This document shows positions 37,543 through 51,400 of a stretch of DNA of 64,000 nucleotides, one piece after another. Made by a program: the position numbers and the translations under genes. How positions within the stretch are numbered: the stretch's first letter is position 1; every line of letters starts with the position of its first letter. The notes below the pieces were generated by a model. The model did no database searches. It saw nothing but the letters and a program-made list of their open reading frames with translations, and was not told where the DNA came from. This DNA comes from Chimonanthus salicifolius (lineage: Eukaryota > Streptophyta > Magnoliopsida > Laurales > Calycanthaceae), in assembly GCA_013350335.1 (NCBI GenBank), contig CM023540.1, positions 44,127,222 to 44,191,221 on the forward strand. The letters run 5' to 3'.

Positions 37543-37797
37543 GGAGACACGGGTTTTCCGGACTTTCCACTTTGCCCACATCCGTCCGTACAAAAAATTT
37601 TAAAAATCAGACATTCAGAAATCGGTACACCGACTTGATCACTTTCCAGTGAATCGGAGCACCGATTTGGACGTGATTTGGTCGGTGCACCAGTTTGGTG
37701 CATCGATTCACTGGAAAGTGAATCGATTTCTAAAAGTTCACTAAAACCCGTACGGATGGATGGGGGTAAAATGGAAAGTTCACTAAAACCCGTATCT
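37543..37797. mobile_element. Hairpin MITE with about 46-bp inverted repeats
   Basis: Left arm gacacgggttttccggactt..catccgtccgtac and right arm gtacggatggatg..aaaacccgtatc are inverse complements. The interior carries a second inverted pair (cactttccagtgaatcg / cgattcactggaaagtg). The outer tips (GGAGACACGGG, CAGATACGGG) resemble those of the element at 32602-32764. Confidence 0.75.
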
Positions 37798-39171
37798 GAT
37801 AAATGAGATGGCCACTCTAATTAAAAATGTCTATGACTAATATTAAATTTATTTATCATTATTTTAAAATAAAAAATAATTCAATATTAGAATTTACAAG
37901 TATCCTAATTCAATGTCCATTTGTTTTGAAATATTAAAATGATAAAATTGATAGGGACCACACTAATATCTATAGAAAAAACATAGCAAAAAACCAATAG
38001 GAAACTTGAAAATACGACTGAATTAGACTTACGAGGCTATTAAGATTTAGGATTATGATAAATAGATATAAAGAGTCACTCTTCGAAATTTTATCTGGTG
38101 TATATAGGTACATTATTTATTATAAATTTAGTTAAACGACTCTTCATAAGTCATAATGGGTTTACTACAACCAATTGTTAAATAATTTACAACTCATTTA
38201 TGAAAAAGGGTGTCAACTAAAACCTAACCTAGTCTCAAGTAAATTTAGATTGAGTTGACTCATAAAATTTCATTGGGGTAAGCTTTAGAAACATTTTAAG
38301 GTAGCTTGGTTAAAGGTTTGGACATCTTAGTCTTACGAAACAGGTGGCGAAAATGAAAAGGAAAATGTCCCAATGATGCCTGGTTTGGATTTTCTTATCA
38401 GGTAGGATTCGAAACAACCATATTGACAAATGGTTTGGACCAAGTGATAATGGGCCACACATGGAGTTAGTAATCTCACTGAACAACTAGTGAAAATCCT
38501 TTTCAAAGAAAATAACACTTATGATAGTTTTTGAAAGATAAAAGTAAATAAGTAAATTATATCTCTAATGTATCTGCACAAAATTGTACTCATTAATATT
38601 TCAAGCACATGGAAAATTCATTTTATTCTTCAGAAAATATAGTTTTGTTCAGTAAAAGTGTATTTTACTTTTAAAAAAAAAGTGCATGATGAGCTTTGAT
38701 GGGTTGAAGAGCCCCATAATTGAAGCCATTTATTTGAAGATCATATCCAAGGTCTGTTTTGTAAGAGAGAGAGAGGAGAAAAAAGGGGTGGCAGAAGGCC
38801 TTTACCTCCCCATTTGGGATGACTTTGGATTAATTTTATTTTTCTTTAATTTTAATAAAAGTTCACTATATATTTATGTTGTTAATTTTATTTTTTTTGA
38901 ATCAACTGTGTTTTCTTGGACTACTTATCAATTGGGACTTTAAATTTAGACCCGACCCATCATTGAATTCTAAATTTATGAATATTTTCGCTCTCAATTA
39001 TTACTGTAGAATTTGGAAAAATAATTTAATATTTCAATATCATGCATTCATATATATAATATTAAAAAGGAAAAGTAATCAATCAAAGAATCAATATGTA
39101 ATTCTTTAATTATGGATGCTAACAATTAAGAAATATACATGAATGAAAAATGGTTTAGTTAAATGTCAATC

Positions 39172-39352
39172 AAAATCGGTGTAGCTCAACTGGTTGCCTC
39201 CCATCTCAGGAAGCGTGAGGTTGCGGGTTCGAACCCCCATGGCCTAATCTTAGTATGTCCTAGGGATAGTGGACTCACCCGTGAGGGTTTTAGTAGGACT
39301 GTGTCTGAGTTTTCCAGACATAAATCCCAAAAAAAAAAAAAAAAACAATCTT
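39172..39352 (+). mobile_element. tRNA-derived SINE with intact A and B boxes
   Basis: GTGTAGCTCAACTGGTTG (box A, pol III) is followed by GCGGGTTCGAACCCCCATGG (box B GGTTCGAACCC), a body with tagggatagtggactcaccc, and a 17-base A tail. It is the best-preserved copy of its family here. It starts about 105 bp past the PPR stop codon on the opposite strand, so it may lie in that gene's 3' UTR. Confidence 0.85.
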
Positions 39353-39456
39353 GATCACGGTGGGGCCATCAGATAAAAAAACCATGGGTAGGCATGCACC
39401 AAACCTTCTGCCTTATCAATCTATAGATCGGACAGGACTTAAGTTTATAGTTCTCC

Positions 39457-42400
39457 TCACCCCTTACATTGAAAGGGGTTTTGAGAGCTTAAAGTTTTGA
39501 GCTCTAGGCTTGGCCTCCCAAACTTGCACTTTTTCTTAGAACCATAACTTGAGGTGAGCCTCTGAGCCCATGGACTTTCATTGGGTAACCATGAAATCGA
39601 GAACCCAGCAATTGCGCACCACCTTAGATTCCATAAAGCAGCAGCTAGATGCTCAGAATCCTTAAAAATTTCAATTATCTGCAAATCAATTTCTGGGTCC
39701 TCATCAAGGACAAGATCCTCAAAATCAGTCCCCTTTTCTTGCGAAACTCTCTCTTCTTCTGAAATCATTCTCATGCTCAAAACCTGCAATGCTTCCATTG
39801 CCGTGGTAAAAAATCCATAGTCAACATATGCACAGAACGTGTAACAGCACGTTGTTGGGTCTGGTTGAATTTTCTCTTCATGCATTCGTTCAATTATAAA
39901 CTCGATAACATCGATTTGTCCCTGATACAATCACCAGTTGTGAGACTTAACATTTTTTCAAGTAAAAATGCAAATAGAATTTAGAGACTAGATTCAGCAG
40001 GCGTCAAGTACCATTTAGCAGAAAATATTAACCATAACTAGAAAGATAGGTGATGTGCCATTCAGTTCAGACAGAAAAAAGGCTCACTCATGGATTTGCA
40101 GATAACATATTAAAACAAGTGGCCAGCTGCTTCAAGCAATCTATATACTTATTTTCTAAATGGATCCACACATGGGAAAGGAATGAGATAATCATGACTT
40201 GAGTGTAGTTCTTGGTGAATAGGCACACAAACAGTATCTCCACCAATGAAAAGTCTGAACCATAAGGTGAATCAATCATGTGTTTGGTTGATGCCTCTTA
40301 CTAAATTGTACTTGACACAGTCAAATCCTATTCCTAGAATTTATGGCATTTCATATTTAATGAAGACAATACCTTTAGATATGCCTCTAGAAGGATGGTG
40401 TCGAATAACACCACATCAAGCTGAATGGCATCAGAGGTTGCTTGGTATAAAAGACGTAAAGCTTTGTCAAAGTCCCCATTTGCCAAGAGGATCTATTAAG
40501 AAAGAAATCTGCAATTAATAGATTGCAAGAAAGTGCAATGATTTTAAAGTAGATCAAAGGGAAGTTCATGTATACATGTTTCACCTGATCCACACAGCTC
40601 TTTAGATTATGATGCCAAAATAAAAGGGCCCATCTGGATGTTCCTCAAACCATCAATGGAATGGATATCCATCAGTTGAGCCCATGGTGATATGCCTAGG
40701 CACATAGCCAAATAAATAAGCCATGGAGGCCAGGGTTTTGAAAGGTCTGTGTTCAAGAGAACAAAAGAAGACTTGTCTTCCAAGTTGCAGATTTGGATTG
40801 TCAGGACTCTACTCTTCGGTTTGGTCCTAGTTCTTTCACAGACGACTTTTCACCTCTTTTTGACATCACAGGATGCACAAACATTCTCCTTGGTCACTCC
40901 TGGGTCTTATTCCAACATCAGCAGGAAATCCCAGACTCTTCTCCTCATCATCAGATAGGATTACAACGATTATGTTTTCCACCGTGGAGGCCACTTCTTT
41001 GCCCTAGACTCACCTTGATTTCTCTCCAGAAGAGTTTGAGGACCACCAGTTGTGGATCTTTTTCAATCTCAGGACTCCATGCAGCTTAGACATGACTCAT
41101 TTCTAGACACTCCATCTCATTCCGGGGATGGCGACCGAGGCTTCATCTTTCTCTACTCTAGACTGGGTATTTTTGTCCCTGGTATCTTTCTTTTCCTCTT
41201 TCCACTTTGATCTCTTCATTGGAGATGTCATTCCCCCCATCCCTTCAAAATTGCATTTGCCTCTCCCCTTAAATGAGCTATTACTTGACCAGGTACCTAG
41301 TGGTTCTAGATCCCCTTTTTCTAAGCTCTATTCCACCTCATTGTCCCATAGGAATTCCACTAGACCAACAATGGAGGGTATTCAGTTTAGGAAAATGAGT
41401 AGAGAGAGTTCTAACTAGCTGGAAGATGAGTTCTCAACAGATGAGATCAAAGTTGCATTGGACAACTTGGGAGGAGATAAGGCCCCCGGTCCTGATGGTT
41501 TTAACTTTAACTTTTTCAAATCATGTTGAGAAACCGTCGGCTTGGATTTTCTTAGGGTTTTCAAGGAATTTCACCAGAATGGAATTATCAACAACAGTTT
41601 GAAGAATTCCTTTATCACCCTAATCCAAAGAGAGAGGGCCCGGTCGAACTCTCTCATTACTGGCCAATTTGTCTTCTTGGGAGTGTTTACAAACTCTTAG
41701 CAGAAAGGTTGAAGAGAGTCCTTGAAATCACAGGTGAGTCCCAAGGGGCGTTTGTGGAGGATAGACAAATTTTGGATTAGGTTTTAATTGCAAATGAACT
41801 CGTCCACATGAGGCGAAAAGAGAAGAAACCGAGAATCTTGTTCAATATTGATATGGAGAAGGCTTACGATTTTGTGGGCTGGTCCTTACTGAGATATCTT
41901 TTCTCTAGGATGGGCTTCGGGCGTTTGTGGTGCGGATGGATGAAAGCATGTTTAGAAGACACTTTATACTTCATTTTGGTAAATGGATCTCCAACACCTC
42001 CAATACAGGCCACCAGGGGTTTAAGGTAGGGAGACCCATTCCCATTATCTCCCTTCATTTTCACTTCAGTGGGGGAGAGCCTGAACAAGTTAGTAGCAAA
42101 AGCAAGAGAGTTGGGAGTGGTAAAAGGTTTCAAGACTCCACCAAAAGGACCTCCAGTTACTCATCTACAGTTTGCAGATGATATATTATTTTTCTGTGAA
42201 CCACTTCGTCAAGAATTATTGGGCTACAAGGCCATTCTCAGGTGCTTTGAGTTAGTATCGGTATCGGGTCTCATAATCAATCTTGGCAAAAGCACCATCA
42301 TAGGGATAGACTTGGCAGAGGATCATTTGAGGGACCTTGCGGAAGGAATGGGGTGTGGTATAGGAAATCTTCCCTTCATCTACCTGGGTTTACCTGTGGG

Positions 42401-45400
42401 TGGGAATCCAAGACACAAAAATGTTTGGACCCCGGTCATAGAAAAAGTGGAAAGAAGATTGGTCGGGTGGAGTAGGAAGTATCTCTCTCAGGGGGAGGGT
42501 TACCCTTATCAAATCCGTCCCGATGAATCTCCCAATTTATTACCTCTCCCTTTTCGACGTGCCAAGAGGGGTTGCTAGGAAGATAGAGCAACTCTTTAAA
42601 AAAAAATTGTTGGGAGATAAAGAGACAAATAAAAAGATTCATGTGGTGGCATGGTCGGAGATGATCAAACTAAAATCTAAGGGAGATCTAGGAATCATTC
42701 CATTGAAGGTGAGGAGCCATGCTCTTTTGTGTAAGTGGGCATGGAGATTTGGGAGATAATGCGACGCCTTATGGGTTAGAATTTTGAAAGCCAGGTATGG
42801 TCTAGATGAGGATATTGGGTGGTTCCTAAGTGACAAAGTGGATAAGAAAGGATCCCTAATAATCAAAGCATGGTGGAAACTAGGACAAGGAGGAGACGTG
42901 GCTGGAAATATCTTCAGGAGTAGAACTAGGCACTCGGTCAGAAAAGGAGATAGAAATTTTTCCGAAAAGATCTATGGTTAGGAGAAAGACCACTGGAGGA
43001 AGTTTTCCCAAGGCTTTACCGGATCTCAAGGTACAAAAGAGCACCAGTACAGGACTGCTACAAAACTAAGGGCAACTAAGTATCCTGGCAATTGGACTTT
43101 AGAAGGGAACTACGGTCATTTGAAGAACGCAACTAAATAGATCTTTTAGGTCAGTTGGGGGAGTTCCCTATTTCACCAAGTGAGGAGGACGAACTTGTTT
43201 GGACTGGGGATTCATCTAGTAATTTCTTGATCAAAACATTAGTAGATCTGCTCCTACAACAACAACCCACTAAAGAAACCACAACCAGTTTGGCAAGGAA
43301 AGGAAATGCCTGCCCCCCCCCCCCCCCCCCCTTCCCCCCCCCTTAGAGTTCAAATTTTTGTTTGGTGTGTTTTAAAAGGAAGAATTTTAACTAGAATGGA
43401 ACTCAAAAGGAGATGAGTCGTAATTTTGGAGGAAGATCTCAAATGCCCAATTTGAGACAGAGGAGGAAGATGTAGACCACCTTTTCATCAGTTGCCCAAC
43501 GGCGCGGAGTCTTTGGATTAAGTTTGTAAATTTCATTGACATATCCTGGGTGCTAGATACAACCAGCGCTGGTATAATGGAATCGTGGTCTCTTCCAAGA
43601 GTAACTCCTAGGCTCAAACTTGCTTGGAATAAGGTCCCAGCAATCATCCTTTGGACCATTTGGAAAGAAAGAAACTCCAGAATCTTTGAAGGAAAATCAG
43701 CAGACATTAATGAGCTTTTTCAAATAGCTAAGTGGAAACTTTGTGCCTGGCTTCTTCCAACACGGAGTTTAGCGGTCTTAAGCCTACGTACCTTCTCTCA
43801 TTTTGGGAAGGATGTATGAATGGGTATAAAAGGAAAGTGAGACCTAAGGAGAGTTGGTCACCCCTAGATAAGAACGTCATGAAATTCAATGTAGATGGGG
43901 CAACAATAGGGAAACTGGGGCCAGCAGGGATAGGTGGGGTGCTTAGGAATCACGAGGGAACTACATCCATTGTGTTTAGTGAGTCAATGGGAGTTATGGA
44001 CTCCAATGAGGTAGAAACCCTTAGCATTAGGAGAGGTTTGACCATTTGGAAAAGGTATAGGCAAAGAAAGCTCATTATTGAAGGGGATTCAGCAAATGCG
44101 ATTAAATAGGCTAAGGGACAAAAGCGCTCTCCATGGAGACTGATCACTTTGGTTAGGGAGATTAGGGAGTTAGTCTCTGGGCTCGAGGTATTCTTTGTCC
44201 AGATCGACCGAGTAGCAAATGGAGTGGCAGATTATTTTGTCAAGCTTAGAGTCGCTGATTTATCATCTTTTTGAGCTGGGAGGATCTCTTTGTTTTGTAG
44301 TTTTTAGTTTTTGTTTTATGTGCTTGTATCTTTCTCTTCTTTTTCTTGTTTTGGTCTAATCCTTTTAGACCATGCCTCTTTTTTGTACCTGTTCTATTCT
44401 TTTTAATGAATTGCTTGGTCACTGCTCAAAAAAAAAAAAAAAAAGAGAGAGAGAACAAAAGAAGAACATTCTACCACTGGAGCAGTTGCCTGAGAAATAA
44501 TAACATTTAGGAATTTTGTTATGGTTTAGGATTCATGAATTACAAATGAGATAGAGGCCTATTAGGTAGTGGGATGATCCTTGACTTATAACGTTTCCTT
44601 TCTATGACACTTTCAGGATGTTCAGATTGTTTGGATGTGAACTTTGCCACATAATCGTATTATATCATGTTTTAAGTCAGCAGCTAGGATAAAGGATAGT
44701 TCTTGGCATTAGAAGATAAAATTGGTCGCATGTAAAACATCTTGTCAAATCTAAAATGAGTTTTACAGGTTTATCCATGCTAGATTTTAGTGGAGTAGAA
44801 TGAAAAGCCAACACTAGGTAGACAAGACAAATGACTTCGAAGATGATGTTGGTGGATACTGATTGAATGTGCCCAAATTGAAATTAGTTAGAATATTCAA
44901 GCAGATAGAATGGTTATCCATTCCGCAACGTGCTTGAGCATCATAGGAATTGGAATCATAGTTTAAAAACTCAAAAAAACTCAGGCGAGTCAGTCTAAGT
45001 TGACTTGAGTCAGTGGGATTTTGAATTGAGCGAGTGAACAAGTTTTTTTGAGTTTTTTTGAGTCGAGTCCAAAACTTGACCCAAGTTGAATTTTGAGTTG
45101 ATTTTGAGATTCGAGTTTTTTAACTATGATACAAATACACATATTAATGAGGTATCAAAATCAAATCAAGAACTATCATCCCATTATGTACTGAACCTGA
45201 GCAACAACATTAACTAACTTCTCTAATCCAAATTCCCAAGTGATTCAAAACACATACAAAAGGGATAACCAAATATTCTGACTTCTGACAATAGAACGAT
45301 ACATGCAAAGTCAATACAAAAGAGAGTTGCAAAGCATACCTTTATGAGTGCAGTATATGTAAAAGTATCTGGGTAAAAACCATCACGAAGCATCATAGAA

Positions 45401-48400
45401 ACCAGTGAACATGCAGACTCGTAACTTCTTATAATACTGCAATAATCAATCATGATATTGTATGTAGCAGCATCAGATGGCAAACCACATGATTTCATGT
45501 TTCTGAAAACTTCTACTGCACTGTGGCTCTGCAATATATGGAAAAACCATCATCATATTACTTCAAATAACAAAACCAATCAATGAAATAAAATGAGCAA
45601 CAAAGCATTGCAGAGAAACAACATAAACCCGTGACCTAGTGGAACTACTCATCCTTTATATACAAAATGCTCATATTCTCGATTTAATCCTTCGAATCAT
45701 AAATTTTAAGAAAACAATAGATTATATATTCTAGTTGCATAATTCTTTTTGAATTTGCGTGTGGGAAACCGCGGGATACCCAGCGTAAAACTCCCATAGG
45801 TGAGCCCATTACCCCTAGGGCACACCAAGGTTAGGCCATGGGGGCTCGCACCCGCTATCTCCCGCTTCCTGAGGCGGGAAGCAACCACTTGAACTACACC
45901 TATGTGGGTAAAATTCCAAATATTGTGAGAAAGAGAACCATTTTATTGGTAACAAAGAAAGACGACCTTTAAAAGCCCCATGCCCAGGAAAAGTTATCTA
46001 CATAAGCCTCATCATCTAGAAATATTTCATAGTGTCTAGCAGTTCATATTAAGCAGCAGAAATAAGTTCTAAAAGCCTTCTACACATTGTTTGTAGTGGG
46101 ATCAAAGGCAAGTTTCACGGTATGGACCTATCCTAGATGGTGAGGCATATGCGAAAAAGGAGACAAGGACTCCAGCAATACATAGGAGACAACAGTAAAA
46201 CTTGATAACATCAATGATCAAAGAGAAAGAATCATCACTCCCCCTTGGTTCTTCTAAAGCTTCTCATCGAATCATCAGCTTTACTTGGCCCCGCGACAGC
46301 GGTGACGCAGGACAAGGGATAGCGTGATCCTAAATGCCTAATGTAGTTCCCTAAAAATTAAAAGGGGATGAAAATAATGCACTCTGAATCTAAAATGGGC
46401 TGAAATTAAATTCCAATTAATACTTACAATTAATTAATATAAAATTTATCACAGATAATCATACAAATACTAATAATCTAATGTGTTCAATGGTGAATAA
46501 AACGAAAATAAGCCACTAATCAATTCTGACAAATATAGGGTCAAACAGTCAAGTAACTGAGATGCACGGGTAGTGATAAACTTTAGGCATATGGACTTTT
46601 GGCATGTGATAATTAGATGGGCTTCAATTGAAATAACAACAAAGAAGATACGAATGGGATAAAGGGCTGCGAATGGGATATGGAGCTTTGAAGGGTTAAG
46701 TAAGCTAGGGAAACGAGAACATGGGTTCACGGAAACATCATTGGTGGGATTTGGAGATGGCGGCAAAGGAGGTTTGGATATGGCGACAACTCCAGGGTCA
46801 CAGCAACATGGAAAGGGGCTTTGGAAGGGACGAAGTCTGGGAAGGGTCCAAAATGGTTTAAGGTAGCAGAAGGATGGCTATATGGGAGGGGCAAAAGCGT
46901 AGGAGGGGTTAGAAAGGGGGGGAGACAAAACAGGAGAGGGAATAGGCAGCGGCAGCAACTATGGTTGTAAAGGAAGGACAGCAGCAAGAGGGGATGTAAT
47001 TGGGGTTCACGGCAAGGGGAAAAGAGAAAAAGAAAAAGAAAGAAGAAGAGGAAGGGAAGAGAGAAGAGAGGTAGAAGAAAAAAAGAGTACCTGGCTTCTC
47101 ATCGGCTTTCGTTGGATTCTCTCCAAGACAGTTACCATTACAACATAAGGTATTTGAGAAAAGAAATCTCAAATCTTATTCATATTGTATTCTTGCCTCA
47201 AAGAGGCTACAAATTTATAAGGTTTCCAACTACTAAAAATAAAATAAAAACATTAACATTGACCAAACTATCCATTACTAAAAAAAATACAACTAAACTT
47301 GAAAATAGAAACACATGGAAATAGAAATACGGCAATAGCATGGAGCACGGTGTATGCTCCGCATCAGCGGGTTTAAGGAAAATTCTCGCTCAAGACAACC
47401 TATGCAAAAAGGGAAGAGTTTTGATTAGTGCTTTCCTTTTCTACCTCTGTGCCTCTGACAACGTGGACCATATCCTCAGCCACTGTCCTTGCTCAGCGTC
47501 TGTTTGGAGCTCAGTTGTGAACCAAATTGGTGTTCAGTGGGCACTGCCTTCCTGGGTTGCTCTATTGTCTTTTGCATGGGAGATCACTAGTGTTTCCTCG
47601 ATATTTTGACCTTGTGGCAATTAACTTTCTTTGCAACATTGCGGAGCATTTGGGGTGAGCGAAACAATAGGGTTTCAAAAAACAGAGCGGAGAGCCCTCA
47701 AGATGTGTTCTGCAGAGTTAAGGCTAAATGTGCAACTTGGGCATCTTCCCTTGCTGAATTTCAAGATTTCACCATTTCCGACATATTGAGAGCTTGGAAA
47801 GAGTGCTTTGAGCTATCATAAGTGTTGTATCTGTTTTGTTTTGGCTGCTCGTACTGTTTTGGGTGTACTGGGTGAGGTTTTTATTTGTTTCTTATCTTGT
47901 ATCTTGTTTTGTGCTCTTATGGTGCCTCTCTCTATTAACATAGTTACCATTTAACACCACCCCACCACACCCCACCACCCCAAAAAAAAAGGGATGCTTC
48001 TCATCATTACCTTAGAGTTACTAAAGGGATGGGAGTCACAAATACACAACCACTGAGTTAACACCATCACTAGCAAGCACAACTTCCATTCAAATCACTT
48101 GTTCCACATACCTATATATTGCATTTTACCTTTATTAAACATACATTGCGCCATACAGAAGAAAAAAAAAACAATAGAGTACATTAAAAAAAAAAAAAAT
48201 TACAAGAGGGAATCAAGCTGTCAATCTGCTTGTTGTATCTTTCCTCTTATACAACTATTTGAAATTAGAGTTTAACAATTGTTTACAATAGAGTGATAGT
48301 GCTTCTCACTCTTTTTTAACAGATCTTTTTAGGTACATGTTGCTAAATATAGAAACGGTCACTCTACTTACTTCCTTTGCTTCAACAAGTGAATGCAGCA

Positions 48401-51400
48401 CTGTATTGTACATAATTGTTCCAGGATACATACTTGTGTTACAGAATCGATTCCCTGCCACATGTAGGTACTGTATCAGCTCTCTTACCATGCCCTCAGC
48501 TCCTAGAGCTTTCAGCTGAAATAGAACCCATTAAGCTAAAATTATGCCACTAAACACTGATGTGCACACACACACACATACAGAAACAAAGAGAGAGAGA
48601 GAACTGAATAATAACACCATGACATGGTGAATAATCACCATACTATATAATTATACTTCTACCCAAGGTTGTCAAAATCGCATGAGTTGCGAGTCAACTC
48701 ATGCGATTCAAATCTAATCGGATGTTCATTCAACTCAAATTGGACACAAATCAACTATTGTTTATTATCATGCAATTTTGTACTCGACTCGTGAATCGTA
48801 CGAGTCGAGTCGTTGAAACGTAGAGTCGCACGATTCATCTTGTGGTTGCGTTTTTTCACTTTTTTCCACCTCCATAACTGGATTTCGTCCTTTTTTTTTC
48901 TTCTCCTCTTCTTCCATACCTTCTTTCATTTTTCTTCTGCTTCTTCTCTTTTTATCCTCCTCTCTTCCTCTGTTTTTCTCTGTCTTCTGAGTCCGTCTTC
49001 CACTGTTCTGATTTATTGTTTTCGTTTTTTTCTATTTTTGTTTGATTGACCTATGTAATGATATGTATGTAATAAGTTTCTATTTCTGTTTGATTGACCT
49101 ATGTAATGCTACTTATCTATAAGTTTCCTCTGTCTTCCACTGTTTTAGTTTTTTCTATTTCCCTTCCAGTCATACAGTATACTGTTATATTGTATACTGT
49201 AAGGTGTACAAGATACTGTATTATAAACCATACAGTATACTGCTATACTGTATATTGTTATGTATAACAATATATTGTTATACAGTTATACAGTTATACA
49301 CTTATACACCATTACACCATACAGTATACTGTTACTTATACTGTATACTGTTATACACCATACAACATACTGTTATGTACAACAGTATACTGCATAACAG
49401 TATACAGTTATACACCATACAGCAGCTTATGTAATATTGTTAGGATTTATATAATATTGTATTTGTATTTATGTACAACAGTATACTGTATAACAGTATA
49501 CAGCGTTACACCATACATCAGGTGATGTAATATTGTTATGAATCTAACGATACTACAATTTACAATTCACAGTTCACACTCCTAGACCGATTCACGATAC
49601 GACTCGTTTTTGACAACCTTGCTTCTACCTATAAAACATGGGAAATCTACATCCGTAAATAAGGATTTCACTAAACCCATTCCCAAATTTTTAATACTTC
49701 ACAACTAACCTATTAGCAATGGATGTGCTAATATCTGAAACTAGAGCAAGATCCCACTTCCATAAATGTTTAGTGTCAGGCAACTGCATAAATTTCCTGA
49801 GCCAATAACAGCCTGGATTATGTCAGTCATTCCATATGCATAGAATAACAGATACAAGTACATGTGGCACCTGAGAAGTTCAGTGCATGCAATTTTGTAT
49901 ACCACTAATAACAACAGCTCGAAACTTGCACATGTTAAAAAATAGGGGTTCCCTTGGATTGAGGGTACATATGAACAATATCAAGTCGAAGAATTGATCC
50001 AGAAATGCAACTTCAGCACTTTAAAATATGTGCTATACAGGGAATGCAGATTATTAAGTTAAATGGACAAGTTGGAAGTAAACAGCTGCGACACTCTATT
50101 CTTACTAAAGCAGCAAATTGCAGCAAACGGTACACTGCCACCATGTAACCATTAAAGAGGTAGGATGCAGTATGAAAAATAGCTCACTTAGTAGATGACC
50201 CTGTAGCAAAAAGGGCAAGTTCTCGCTGTTGCAACCATAGGGTTGAATCATGTTGCATTTTGGGTGAACAACTAGTAATTGGTATCAACACTTACCTCCT
50301 CAGACTTATGTGTCAATCAATATGACCAACCAACTAAAGTCCACCTCATTGATAAGCCAATGCCCACAAGTTGCAATCAGTGGCTATTTCTGTCCAGTTT
50401 GTTGGTTTTCTTTTTCTCAGAGGTGGTAAGCCTAAAGTACTTTAGCTTTCTAGAAATGCTTAATGGATTTAATAGCATGATTTCTGACTCATGGTTAATC
50501 TAGAGGTCACTCGTAATCTACAAGATCCCTAAAAAAATAAAAGTTTCATACAGTTGGTACTGTTTGCTAACTAGAGCTTGACAATCTCAGATCAGATATC
50601 TTTCTTGGGTCTACCAATACAAAAAGGAGTGCATTACATGAAGGAAAAGAGCCTATTTTGCAACCACAAATATTAGCAATTTGAACAAGGGCTCTTGGTG
50701 CAACCAACACCAAATATCTCACTTCTGGAATGGTCATTTTTGAACCCAAATCAAGCTCCAGAATATTGAAAAATGGCCACCATATTTGAAATTGTTTGAT
50801 GTCTTCTTCGCAAGATAGAATCACTGGCAGAGTATAGATGAATTACCTCCATTTCAGTATATTCCACTTTGAAACATTTAATCAGAGCAATAACAAAGAG
50901 ATATTTTTACTAGTAACAATGGGACATTTATCTCAAAAATGAGGATAGCATGCCAGTTGGTGATTTAGATGAGTCACAGGACAAACAAAATACCAGAACA
51001 CAAGAGGTTATTTTACCAGGTTTTCCATTGATATGTGGCTGTGCTGAACACCATTTTTCACCATATCCATGTCTATAGCATGTATTCTTTTTGCAGCATC
51101 TATCTTTGATAGCATATTCCCCTTCTCATAAGGAGCATTCACATTGCCAAACAAGGAAAACAGCAGCTCATATGTCCTGATATTAGATTTGAGTTTGAGA
51201 TTCTTCATTTTAACCAGTACTCGAATGGCGCATTCCGGTTGATCCTGCAGCAAACATTAACCATAATAAATATTTAATACTATCATGCAATGCATCTCAA
51301 TATCAATTTATCCAGTCCTCACATAGAGAAATGAAAAGTGGTGTATGATGGCCAATCAATACATGCCAAGGGTACCATATTATTCTCAGTCATAATGGAG

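Larger units (their letters stand above)
31000..39456. other. Intergenic region upstream of the SH3P2-like gene and downstream of the PPR gene; no gene recognised
   Basis: Both flanking genes are on the minus strand, so this holds the SH3P2-like promoter (right of 30913) and the PPR 3' UTR (left of 39457). I see hairpin MITEs, a hAT MITE, a minisatellite and a SINE, listed separately, and otherwise AT-rich DNA. No reading frame has protein-like composition or a recognisable motif. Confidence 0.6.

Noticed and set aside
39172..39240. tRNA gene
   Set aside because: Has A and B boxes but no cloverleaf I can draw, and it continues into a SINE body with an A-tail.
46470..47172. Minus-strand frames with Pro/Phe/Ser-rich peptides
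   Set aside because: Product of the purine-rich block; low complexity with no motif.
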